Below, piece after piece: positions 47,860 to 58,150 of a DNA stretch of 64,000 bases (its first letter is position 1; every line of letters begins with the position of its first letter). Made by a program: the position numbers and the translations under genes. The DNA is from Callorhinus ursinus (taxonomy: Eukaryota; Chordata; Mammalia; Carnivora; Otariidae): positions 58,059,455 through 58,123,454 of the forward strand of contig NW_020312828.1 in the NCBI RefSeq assembly GCF_003265705.1, read 5' to 3'. Under the pieces are notes generated by a model. That model did not search any database, had not been told where the DNA came from, and worked only from the letters and a program-made list of their open reading frames with translations.

Positions 47860-50769
47860 GATACATTTCTTTCGCTGATTGACTTATTTCACTTAGAATA
47901 ATACCCTCTAGTTCCATCCACATTGTTGCAAATGGCAAGATTTCATGGTTTATTTTTGATGACTGCATAATATTCCGTTGTATATATATACCACCTCTTC
48001 TTTATCCGTCCATTGAGGGACATTTTGGCTCTTTCCATAGTTTGGCTACTGTGGACATTGCTGCTATAAACATCGGGGTGCACATATCCCTTTGGATCAC
48101 TACATTTGTATCTTTGCGATAAATACCCAGTAGTGCAATTAATGGGTCGTAGGATAGCTCTATTTTCAACTTTTTGAAGAACCTCCAGACTGTTTTCCAG
48201 AGTGTCTTCACCAGCTTGCATTCCCACCGACAGTGTAGGAGGGTTCCACTTTCTCTGCATCCTCACCAACATCTGTCATTTCCTGACTTGTTAATTTTAG
48301 CCATTTTGACTGATGTGAGGTGGTATCTCATTGAGGTTTTCATTTGGATTTCCCTGATGCCGAGCAATGGTGAGCACGTTTTCATGTGCCTGTTGGCCAT
48401 TTGGATGTCTTCTTTGGAAAAATGTCTGTTCATGTCTTCTGCTGATTTCTTGATTGGATTTTTTGTTCTTTGGATGTTGAGTTTGATAAGTTCTTTATAG
48501 ATTTTGGATACTAGCCCTTTATGTGATATGTCATTTGCAAACATCTTCTCCCAATCTATCGGCTGTCTTTTGGTTTTGTTGACTGTTTCCTTTGCTGAGC
48601 AAAAGTTTTTATCTTGATGAAGTCCCAATAGTTCGTTTTTGCCCTTGCTTCCCTTGCCTTTGGTGATGTTCTAGAAAAAAGTTGCTGCAGCTGAGGTTGA
48701 AGAGGTTGCTGCCTGTGTTCTCCTCTAGGATTTTGATGGACTCCTGTCTCACATTTAGGTCTTTCAACAATTTTGAGTTTATTTTTGTGTGTGGTATAAG
48801 GGAATGGTCCAGTTCATTCTTCTGCATGTGGCTGTCCAATTTTCCCAACACCACTTGTGGAAGAGACTGTCTTTCTTCCATTGGACATTCTTTCCTGCTT
48901 TGTCAAAGATTAGATGACCATAGAGTTGAGGGTCCATTTCTGGGCTCTCTATTCTGTTCCATTGATTGATGTGTCTGTTTTTGTGCCAGTACCATACTGT
49001 TTTGATGATGACAGCTTTGTAATACAGCTGGAAGTCCAGAATTGTGATGCCGCCAGCTTTGCTTTTCTTTTTCAACATTCCTCTGGTTATTCGGGGTCTT
49101 TTCTGGTTCCATACAAATTTTAGGATTATTTGCTCCATTTCTTTGAAAAAAGCAGATGGTATTTTGATAGGGATTGCATTAAATGTGTAGATTGCTCTAG
49201 GTAGCATTGACATCTTTACAATATTTGTTCTTCCAGTCCAAAAGCATGGAACACTTTTTCCATTTCTTTGTGTCTTCCTCAATTTCTTTCATGAGTATTT
49301 TATAGTTTTTCTGAGTAAGATTTTTTGCCTCTGTGGTTAGATTTATTCCTAGGTATCTTATGGGTTTGGGTGAAATTGTAATTGAGATCAACTCCATAAT
49401 TTCACTTTCTTCTGTCTTGTGTTGATGTATAGGAATGCCACTGATTTCTGTGCATTGATTTTATATCCTGCCACTTTACTGAATTCCTGTATGAGTTCTC
49501 GCAGTTTTGGGATGGAGTCTTTGGGTTTTCCACATAAAGTATCATATCATCTGCAAAGAGTGAGAGTTTGACTTCTTCTTTGCCGATTCAGATGCCTTTT
49601 ATTTCATTTGTTGTCTGATTGCTGTGTCTAGGACTTCTAGTATTATATTGAACAGCAGTGGTGTTAGTGGACATTACTGCCGTGTTCCTGACCTTAGGGG
49701 GAAAGCTCTACTGTTCTACTGTTCTTTTGGTTTCTATTTCATTGATTTCTGCTCTGATCTTTATGATTTCTCTTCTCCTACTGGGTTTTGGCTTTATTTA
49801 CTGTTCTTTCTCCAGCTCCTTTAGGTGTAGGGTTAGGTTGTGTATTTGAGACCTTTCTTTTTTCTTGAGAAAGGCTTCTATTGCTATATACTTTCCACTT
49901 AGGACTGCCTTTGCTGCATTCCAAAGATTTTGAACAGTTGTGTTTTCATTTTCATTGGTTTCCGTGTTTTTTTTTTAATTCTTCTTTAATTTCCTGGTTG
50001 ACCCATTCATTCTTTAGTAGGTTGCTCTTTACCTTCCATGTATTTGCGTCCTTTCCGACTTTCCTCTTGTGATTCAGTTCTAGTTTCAAAGCATTGTGGT
50101 CTGAAAATATGCAGGGAATAATCCCAGTCTTTTGGTACTGGTTGAGACCTGATTTGTGACCTAGGATGTAGTCTATTCTGGAGAATGTTCCATGGGCACT
50201 AGAGAAGAATGTGTATTCCGTTGCTTTGGGATGGAATGTTCTGAATATGTCTGTGAAGTCCATTCGGTCTAGTGTGTCATTTAAAGTCTTTATTTCCTTG
50301 TTGATCTTTTGCTTAGATGCTCTGTCCATTTCAGTCAGGGGGGTGTAAAGTCCCCCACTATTATTGATTGTTCTCAGTGTGTTTCTTTGCTTTTGTTATT
50401 AATTGCCTTATATAATTGGCTGCTCCCATGTTAGAGGCATAGATATTTACAATTGTTAGGTCTTGTTGGATAGACCCTTTAGGATATAGTGTCCTTCCTC
50501 ATCTCTTATTACAGTCTTTGTTTTAAAATCTAATTTGATATAAGGATTGCCACCCCAGCTTTCTTTTGGTGTCCATTAGCATGGCACATGGTTTTCCACC
50601 CCCTCTCTTTCAATCTGGGGGTGCCTTTACGTCTAAAATGAGTCTCTTGCAGACAGCATATTGATGGGTCTTGTTTTTTAATCCAATCTGATAGCCTGTG
50701 TCTTCTGATTGGGGCATTTAACCCATTTACATTCAGGGTAACTATTGAAAGATATGAATTTAGTGCCAT
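47860..50769 (-). pseudogene. L1-A ORF2 remnant (endonuclease and reverse transcriptase)
   Basis: ORF2p nicks DNA and reverse-transcribes L1 RNA. The start codon is at 50769 (M-A-L-N-S-Y-L-S-I-V-T-L-N-V-N-G-L-N), with the Q-E-T-H endonuclease motif soon after. The endonuclease C-terminal S-D-H motif lies near 50100. After a junction at about 49708 the sequence resumes at L-R-S-G-T-R-Q, followed by a stop where Gly of the R-Q-G-C-P-L motif is expected. The F-A-D-D catalytic box is at 49546-49557. The thumb and the Cys-rich C-terminal region extend to about 47860. Roughly 250 residues covering the RT fingers and first catalytic Asp are missing, and several frameshifts (for example 50340-50530) break the rest. 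It is not functional. Confidence 0.9.
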
Positions 50770-50850
50770 TGTAATCCCTGTAAGGTGACTGTTACTGTAT
50801 ATTGTCTGTGTTCCTTTCTGGTCTATGCTGCTTTTAGGCTCTGTCTTTGC

Positions 50851-51746
50851 TTAGAGGACCCCTTTCAATATTTCTTGGAGGGCTGGTTTCGTGTTTGTAA
50901 ATTCCTTTAGTTTTTGTTTGTTCTGGAAGCTTTTTATCTCTCCTTCTATTTTCAATGAGAGTCTAGCTGGATATAGTATTCTTGGCTGCATATCTTTCTC
51001 GTTTAGTGCTCTGAAGATATCGTGCCAGTCCTTTCTGGCCTGCCAGGTCTCTGTGGATAGGTCTGTTGCCAATCTAATGTTTCTACCATTATAGGTTACA
51101 TATCTCTTCTCCCGAGCTGTTTTCAAGATTTTCTCTTTGTCTCTGAGACTCATAAGTTTTACTATTAGATGTCGGGGTGTTGACCTATTTTTATTGATTT
51201 TGAGAGGGGTTCTCTGTGCCTCCTGGATTTTGATGCCTGTTTACTTCACCACAGTAGGGAAGTTCTCTGCTATAATTTGCTCCAATATAGCTTCTGCCCC
51301 TCTGTCTCTTTCTTCTTCTTCTGGGATCCCAATTATTCTACTGTTGTTTCATCCTATTGTATTGCTTATCTCTCAAATTCTGCCTTCGTGATCCAGTAGT
51401 TGTTTATCTCTCTTTCTCTCAGCTTCTTTATTTTCCATCATTTGGTCTTCTATATCACTAATTCTCTCTTCTGCCTCATTTATCCTAGCAGTTAGTGCCC
51501 CTTTTTTTATTGCATCTCATTAATAGCCTTTTTGATTTCAACTTGGTTAGATTTTAATTCTTTTATTTCTCCAGGAAGGGTTTCTCTAATAACTTCCATA
51601 TTTTTTTCAAGCCCAACTAGTATCTTTAAAAATCATGATTCTGAACTCTAGGTCTGACATCATACTAATGTCCGTATTGAGTACATCCCTGGGAGATGGT
51701 ACTACCTCTTGTTCTTTTTTGGACGTGATTTTTTTCAACTTGTCAT
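50851..51746 (-). pseudogene. L1-A ORF1 remnant
   Basis: The expected start is at 51744-51746 and the stop at 50851. The C-terminal 100 residues are open (K-E-K-I-L-K-T-A-R-E, then Q-A-R-K-D-W, R-I-L-Y-P-A-R-L-S and A-L-Q-E-I-L-K-G-V-L), matching the RRM and C-terminal domain of ORF1p. Upstream, an in-frame TAA falls near 51250 (G-E-V-type codons), with indels in the coiled-coil region. The 81-base spacer to ORF2 is typical of L1 bicistronic RNA. Confidence 0.9.
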
Positions 51747-53572
51747 TTTGTCCAGAGGAGAATAGATGAATGTGAGAACAAAATGCTAACAGGTTAACAA
51801 CATCCCCAGAAAATATACTCTAAACAAATCAGAAAACACCTGAAACCAGGGGAAAAGAAAGGGAAAGAAAGAAAAAGAGAAAAAAAAAGAAAAAGAAAAA
51901 GATAAAAACAAACAAAAACAGAACAAAACGAAAAAAAAGAATATGATCAAATATGATAAGGCTAGTTCATACCTCAGTGCCACACACTAGATTTTGGGTG
52001 TATTTTGGTCTGTTAGAAGAAAGTGCCTCCTAAAATTTTAAAGAAAGAAAGACTCTTATATGTACAAAATAAGAATTGATAAAATGAAGGGATGGAATAT
52101 GACTGTAAAGATGAAAATTACAAAAAAATTTATAAAAGGAATTGATAAGGTGTTTGAAAAAAGAAAGAAGAGGATTAAAAAAAGAAAGAAAGAAAGAAAG
52201 AAAAAAGGAGGGGGAGAGAATGTGATCAGGCAGGAAACTAGAACAAAGCCATACACTAGAGATTTAGGGTATATTTTGGTCTGTTAGAAAATGTATCTCA
52301 AAATTTTAAAGAGAGAACAACTTATATATATATGCCAAAAATAATGGTAACTACTATGAAGGGATAGAATATGACTCTAAAAATGAAAAATAGAAGTTTT
52401 TTTTTTAAAAAAGGGATTGATGAGATGTTGGTTGAAAAAGGGAAAAAGAAAAATTCAAAAAAAAAAGTTAAAAAAAATTAACTTTGAAAGACTAATGAAT
52501 CATGGTAAAAAAGCCATGAATTCTATTTGCGGTATTCCCCTAGCGCTGGAGTTCTCCCGTTCTCCTTGATCGGTAAACTTGGTCTTGGCAAGCTGTTCAT
52601 GCTGATCTTCTGGGGGAGGGGCCTGTTGCCGTGGTTTCCAAATGTCTTTGCAAGAGGCGGAATTGCCCCTTCCTTGTCTGTCTGGGCTAAGTAATCTGCT
52701 CGGGTTTGCTCTCGGGAGCTTTCGCTCCCTGCAAGCTCTCCGTATAGCTTTGGAACACGAGAGTGAAAATGGCAGCCTCCCAATCTCCACCCTGGAGGAG
52801 CCAAGAACTCCAGGCTCCATTCCTCAGTGCACTCCCAGAGAAAAGCAGTCAGTCACTCCCGTCTCCCCGGTCTCCAGCCGCACATCGTGCTCACGCGGCC
52901 TGTGAACGAGCATTTCTATCTCTGGCACCCGACCCCATATGGAGTCTCCAAAACCAGCAGATCCCTGCGGTGTGCTCCCATGCCACTCCTCCCGGGGGAG
53001 GAAGGGCAGTTTCCCTGGCTCTGCCGCTTGTTGGGGCCCTGCTGGAAGACCAGTGGCCCGACTGTGCTGCGCATCACAGTTTATGGCAACCCCAAGCTGA
53101 GAGCCCATGCCTTGGCTCCATCTCTGCAGCCGGCTTCTCTGCTCTGATACCTGGGAGCTCTGCCACACTCAGGTACCCCCAGTCTTTCTGTGACCCCGAG
53201 GGTCCTGAGACCACACTGTCCTGCGAGGGTTCCACCCCCCACTTAGTCACTGGAACGATGTCCCTCAACGGCGCCGACTTCTTAAAGTTCCAATTTTGTG
53301 CTCCACGGCTCTATCACTTGCCAGAGGCAGCTGATGGAGGCCGACTCCCCCGCCATCAATCCTCCCAAATATCGCCTCGGATTCACTTCTTTGCATGTCC
53401 TACCTTCCAGAAAGTGGTCGTTTTTCTGTTCAGAGAATTGTTGCTATTCTTTTATTCGATCTCCTGTTGTGTTTGTAGGTGATCAGAATAGTTTGATCCC
53501 TATCCAGCTGAATTCCTGAGACCAGACGAAATCCAGGTCTCCTACTCCTCTGCCATCTTGCTCCGCCCCCCC
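51747..53572 (-). promoter_or_regulatory. L1-A 5'UTR / internal promoter region
   Basis: It is collinear with 284-2056. The 5' end is at 53572 after a run of Cs (plus strand). The first kilobase is G+C- and CpG-rich; the rest is A-rich with a (GAAA)n run at 52182-52207. A CAAGATGGC motif at 53552-53560 is in the position of the human L1 YY1 site. Promoter function is inferred from the family. Confidence 0.85.
52769..53482 (+). other. Antisense open frame in L1-A 5'UTR, about 237 codons
   Basis: The longest open frame in the window. ATG at 52769 sits in strong Kozak context (gaaaATGG). The product would be Ser/Pro-rich, without a recognised domain, transmembrane segment or signal. The segment S-L-P-S-P-R-S-P-A-A ... 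I-P-A-V recurs in the L1 copy at 1241-1771, and the N-terminus recurs at 1260. It lies antisense to the L1 promoter. Human L1 has an unrelated antisense ORF0 in a similar place. It may be chance openness from high G+C and few stops. Confidence 0.4.
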
Positions 53573-54423
53573 TTGAACAGTTGTGTTTTCATTTTCATTG
53601 GTTTCCATGAATCTTTTTAATTTTTCTTTAATTTCCTGTTTGACCCATTCATTCTTTAGTAGGATGCTTTTTGGCCTCCATGTATTTGAGTTCTTTCCGA
53701 CTTTCCTCTTGTGATTGAGTTCTAGTTTCAAGGCATTGTGGTCTGAAAATACGCAGGGAATGATCCCAGGCTTTTGGTACTGTTTGAGACCTGATTTGTA
53801 TCCTAGGATGTGATCTATTCTGGAGATGTTCCATGGGCACTAGAGAAGAATTTGTATTCTGTTGCTTTGGGATGGAATGTTCTGAATATATCTGTGAAGT
53901 CCATTTTGTCCAGTGTGTCATTTAAAGTCTTTATTTTCTTGCTGATCTTTTGCTTAGATGATCTGTCCATTTCCTTGAGGGGGGTGTTAAAGTACCCTAC
54001 TATTACTATATTGTTGTCGATGTGTTTCTCTGATTTTGTTATTAATTGGCTTATGTAACTGGCTGCTCCCATGTTAGGGGCATAGATATTTAGAATTGTT
54101 AGATCTTCTTGTTGGATAGACCCTTTAAATATGATACAGTGTCCTTCCTCCTCTCTTATTACAGTTTGGTTTAAAATCTAATTTGTCTGATATAAGGATT
54201 GCCACCCCACCTTTCTTTTGATGTCCATTTGCATGGTAAATACTTTTCCACCCCCTCACTTTGAATCTGATTGTGTCTTTGGATCTAAAATGCATCCCTT
54301 GGCAGACAGCATATTGATGGGTCTTGTTTTTTTATCCAATCTGATACCTTGTGTCTTTTGATATGGGCATTTAACCCAATTACTTTCAGAGTAACTATTG
54401 AAAGATACGAATTTAGTGCCCAT
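53573..54423 (-). pseudogene. L1-B ORF2 N-terminal fragment (endonuclease domain)
   Basis: From the ORF2 start region at 54423 (an extra base right after the ATG shifts the frame) through the endonuclease to the linker, where it is cut at 53573 by the L1-A 5' end. Recognisable pieces are D-R-S-S-K-Q-K-I, F-R-T-F-H-P-K-A-T-E-Y and the L-E-L-N-H-K-R-K linker. The retained sequence matches 49929-50769. Confidence 0.88.
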
Positions 54424-54504
54424 TGTATTGCCTGTGAGGTGACTGTTACTGTATATTGTCTGTGTTCCTTTCTGGTCTATGTTACTTTTAGGCTCTGTCT
54501 TTGC

Positions 54505-55227
54505 TTAGAGGACCCCTCTCAATATTTCTTGTAGGGCTTGTTTCATGTTTGCAAATTCCTTTAGTTTTTGTTTCTCCTGGAAGCTTTTTATCTCTCCTTC
54601 TATTTTCAATGACAGCCTAGCTGGATATAGTATTCTTGGCTGCATATTTTTCTCATTTAGAGCTCTGAATATATCATGCCAGTCCTTTCTGACCTATCCT
54701 CCTTCTGTGGATAGGTTTCTTGCCATTCTAATGTTTCTACCTTTGTAGGTTACAGACCTCTTGTCCTGAGCTGCTTTTAGGATTTTCTCTTTGTCTCGGA
54801 GATTCGTAAGTTTTACTATTAGATGTCAGGGTGTTGACCTATTGTTATTGATTTGGAGGGGTCTTCTCTGTGCCTCTGGATTTTGATGCCTGTTTACTTC
54901 CCTAAATTAGGGAAGTTCTCTGCTATAATTTGTTCCAATATACTTCTGCCCTTCTCTCTTTCTTCTTCTTCTGGGATCCCAATTATTCTAATATTGTTTC
55001 GTCTTCTGCTATCACTTTTCTCTTAAATTCTGCCCTCGTGATCCAGCACTTGTTGATCTCTCTTTTTCTCAGCTTCTTTGTTCTCCATCATTTGGTCTTC
55101 TATATTCCTAATTCTCTCTTCTGCCTCATTTATCCTAGCAGTTAGAGCCTCCATTTTTGATTGTACCTCATTAATACCTTTTTGATTTCAACTTGTTTAG
55201 ATTTTAGTTCTTTTATTTCTCCAGAGA
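54505..55227 (-). pseudogene. L1-B ORF1 fragment lacking its N-terminus
   Basis: The ORF1 stop is at 54505. C-terminal and RRM-domain sequence is present but frameshifted, and the coiled-coil part runs to about 55227, where it is joined to 5'UTR sequence. The start codon and first part are deleted. Confidence 0.85.
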
Positions 55228-55236
55228 TGGAGAAAT
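55215..55236. repeat. 9-bp inverted repeat at the L1-B deletion junction
   Basis: atttctcca, a 4-base spacer, then tggagaaat: perfect arms exactly where ORF1 sequence is joined to 5'UTR sequence. Confidence 0.85.
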
Positions 55237-55498
55237 GCTCTATCACTTGCCGGTAGTGGCTGATGGAGGTTCCCTCCCTCCACCCTCTGTCTTCCCAAAT
55301 ATCACCTCAGAGTCATTCCTCTGCATGTCCTACCTTCCAGAAAGTGGTCGCTTTTCTGTACAGAGAATTGCTGCTATTCTTTTCTTCTATCTCCTGTTGA
55401 GTTCATAGGTGTTCAGAATGGTTTGATCCCTATCTAACTGAATTCCTGGGAGCAGATGAAATTTAGGTCTCCTACTCCTCTGTCATCTTGCTCCTCTT
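55228..55498 (-). promoter_or_regulatory. L1-B 5'UTR, first about 265 bases only
   Basis: Matches the first part of the other two 5'UTRs (rc of 53305-53572 and 1795-2056). The remaining about 1.5 kb of 5'UTR is deleted. The YY1-like motif is changed to CAAGATGAC at 55482-55490. Confidence 0.85.
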
Positions 55499-55513
55499 CT
55501 CTTTGGTCTTTTT

Positions 55514-55870
55514 AAAGCATACAATATATTTGGTCAGGCATATATATTAATGCTGTAGCACAGAATCATCTCTGTGTTCTTTTGCAAAACATATAGCAGA
55601 GTAGAAATTGATATAAAAATAATGCTTAATCACTGTAAGTTATTTTAATAATTTAAATTACATTTCAAATATAAAAACAGAATATATGAAATAAAGAATT
55701 ATTTTACAAAATTAAAAAAAATTATTGCTCAAATGCTGCAAGGTTGGAGTGTTAGAGCATGTTTCTTGGCTAAATATTGAACTTGAACATTAACTTCTAT
55801 GAAGGAATCAAATGTCTCAATATGATTGATGAATTTTGCATTTTTCCCAAGCATTAGAGTGTGCCTAACA
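55514..55870. other. Unassigned A+T-rich sequence
   Basis: Nothing recognised. Confidence 0.35.
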
Positions 55871-55873
55871 TCT

Positions 55874-56425
55874 ATTTTTTTTTAAATTTTTAATTGAGAT
55901 AAAAACATATAACATAAAACTTGCCATCTTGACCATTTCTGAGTGTATAGTTTAGCAGAGTTACATGTATTTGCAATGTTGCACAATCAATTTCTAAAAA
56001 ATTTTCATATTGCAAAACTGAAACTCTATCCATTAAACAATGGTTTTCCCTTTCCATCCAACACCAGCTTTGATAAACCTCATTTTCCTTTCTGTTTCTG
56101 TGAATTTGACTACTCTAGATATCTAATAACAGTGGAATCATACAATATTGTTCTTTTTGTGATAGGGTTACTTCACCTAGATATTGTCTTTAAAGTTCAT
56201 CCATGTTTTAGCATGTGTTAGAATACTTTTCCTTTTTTAAGCTGGAATACTATTCCCCTGCATGTATACCACATTTTGTTTATCCATTCTTCTGCCAATT
56301 GACAGATTGCTTTCACTTCTCAGCCACTGTGAATAGTGCTGGGTTTGCAAATATCTCTCCAAGGCCTTACTGTTGATTCTTTAGAGCATATACTCAGAAC
56401 TGGAATTGCTGGATTGTATATTACA
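55874..56425 (-). mobile_element. Ancient L1 3' region (L1M-type)
   Basis: Antisense L1M 3' text in order: 'acataaaacttgccatcttg', 'ttgactactctagatatcta', 'agttcatccatgttttagca' and 'gaatagtgctgggtttgcaa'. Same region as 15865-16145 but longer. Confidence 0.8.
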
Positions 56426-56429
56426 TTGA

Positions 56430-57295
56430 ATTTTAAACAAATGTCATGAGACGTACACAACAAACTCATCTCTTGTCACCTTATTCCTACACTTACCTTA
56501 TTTCAATTTCTTGTAATCCCAAGTTTTCCCCTTCTCCAAACCCTAAGAAGTGCTGAAACATTTTCCATTGGCTCTTCCTTTTTTTCATATTTGGGTTGTC
56601 TATTTAAAAGCCATCTTTTCAGAGTCTCTCCTCTCCTGTTTCAAAGATCTCTCTATCATCTTCCTATGATGATCCCTTATCTCACACTACTCTTTGTTTC
56701 AGCCCTTCACTTCTTTGCTTCATTTCTTACTCAAAATATTTCCTTTTTTCTTTCTCTTAGAGACAAAGAATCGTATCTTTCTCATTCACTGCTGTGCATT
56801 ATTTCTGTTCACAAATGTGTACCGTCTGCTGACTACCTAATGAATGAATGAATATGATTGAATGTTAGACTTACACTAACTAATGATTTTGAATTCCAAG
56901 GAGATTGATTTCAAGTCAGTTTTAAGGAAGGATTGCTTTGAGAAAGGAGTTCAGTCAAAAGATAGAAAATCACTCCACAGACATAAAGCTTTTACAAGTC
57001 AAACATGAAATGGGTGTTTAGCCTATTATATTAAAATAGCCTTTTTAGGACCGATTTTTTTTTTTACCATGTTCTTATGATGCTTGTTTTGTACTTTTAG
57101 AAGTAAATATAGTCAGGTCTTTAAGACCCTTTGCCATTCAAATTGGCTATAATTCTATTAGTTGGTAGTATGTACTCAAAGTTATATAAACCTTGGTTAT
57201 TTAATTCTATCAAAAATGAGGCATTTTCTGTCAAATAGTTTGTGTTTGTCTGGTGTAGCATAACACTTTATGGAATCTTGAGTAATACAGAGCTC
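56430..57295. other. Unassigned sequence
   Basis: The pyrimidine-rich part at 56570-56760 may be an old L2, but I cannot support it. Confidence 0.3.
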
Positions 57296-57299
57296 AGTT

Positions 57300-57455
57300 T
57301 ATCAGCCAGGCTAGGCAGTTCCTAGCTCTGAGCTTTCTGAGTCTCATTATCCTCCTGTGTAGAAATAAAGCAAAAATTTGATATCTCAAGGTTAAGATCG
57401 TCAATAGGTAGAATAGCATATGCAAAAGGGCTCAGCACACACAATAAGTATAATT
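57300..57455 (+). repeat. Ancient MIR SINE
   Basis: 'ggcagttcctagctctgagc', a 'gagtctcattatcctcctgtgtagaa' core and 'gcaaaagggctcagcacaca' follow the MIR order. Confidence 0.5.
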
Positions 57456-57734
57456 TTGCTTGCCCTTCTCTTTTTTTAATCAAACTGTTATTTAGTCCTA
57501 TCTTTAGGTATGTAGAAAAATTATTCTAACACATGTACCTATTAGTTTATTTAAGATCTTATTTTTATAACTGAATTTCTTTCCAAAGGGATATACTATA
57601 ACTTGCAAAACAAAAAGAATTTACCAGTCATTAATGGGAATATACAAATAAATGTCTAGATGAAAAAAAAATGTCTTTAATATAGAAACATTTGCATGAT
57701 TGATATAGAGGAATAATACCATGATTTTTGTCGT

Positions 57735-58150
57735 TAAATGTGGACATATAGAATGAATAAAATGTGGTATGTACATACAATGGAATGTTACTCAACCTGA
57801 AAAAGGAAGGAAATTCTGACACATGCTATAGCACAAATGGATGTTGAAGACATTATACTAAGTGAAATAAGCTGGTCATAAAGGACAAATACTGTATGAT
57901 TTCACTTACATATATGAGGTGCCTAGAATAGTCAAATTCATTTAGACATGAAAAAGAATGGTAGGTATGAGGGGAGAAAGGGAATGGGGAATTGCTGTTT
58001 AACAGGTAGAGTTTCAATTTTGCAAAACAAAAACGTTCTAGAGATGGATGGTGGTACAGTAATGCGAATGCACTAAATGTACTGAACTATATGCTTAAAA
58101 ATGGTTAAAATGGTAAATTTTATATTCCATATGTTTTACAATTTCTAAAA
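57735..58150 (+). mobile_element. Ancient L1 3' region (L1M-type), forward
   Basis: Sense-strand text: 'ggtatgtacatacaatggaa', 'actaagtgaaataagctggt', 'aatactgtatgatttcactt', 'tgcttaaaaatggttaaaat'. Diverged, no open frame. Confidence 0.8.

Larger units (their letters stand above)
47179..55498 (-). mobile_element. Composite L1: 5' part of one L1 joined to a near-complete L1
   Basis: Reading from the 5' end (right to left): L1-B 5' end at 55498, its ORF1 and the first part of its ORF2 down to 53573; then directly a fresh L1 5' end (L1-A) at 53572, with 5'UTR, ORF1, an ORF2 lacking the RT core, 3'UTR and A-rich tail at 47179. One TSD pair encloses everything, and no remainder of L1-B is found left of the tail. 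A SINEC lies in the 3'UTR. All reading frames are broken by stops, frameshifts or deletions. Confidence 0.9.

Noticed and set aside
52763..53482. Long open frame taken as a host gene
   Set aside because: It lies wholly inside an L1 5'UTR in antisense and partly recurs in another L1 copy. It is treated as a transposon-borne antisense frame only.
55205..55245. Spliced L1 (SpIRE-type) junction
   Set aside because: There is no GT donor at the 5'UTR breakpoint, and extra inverted-repeat bases are present at the join.
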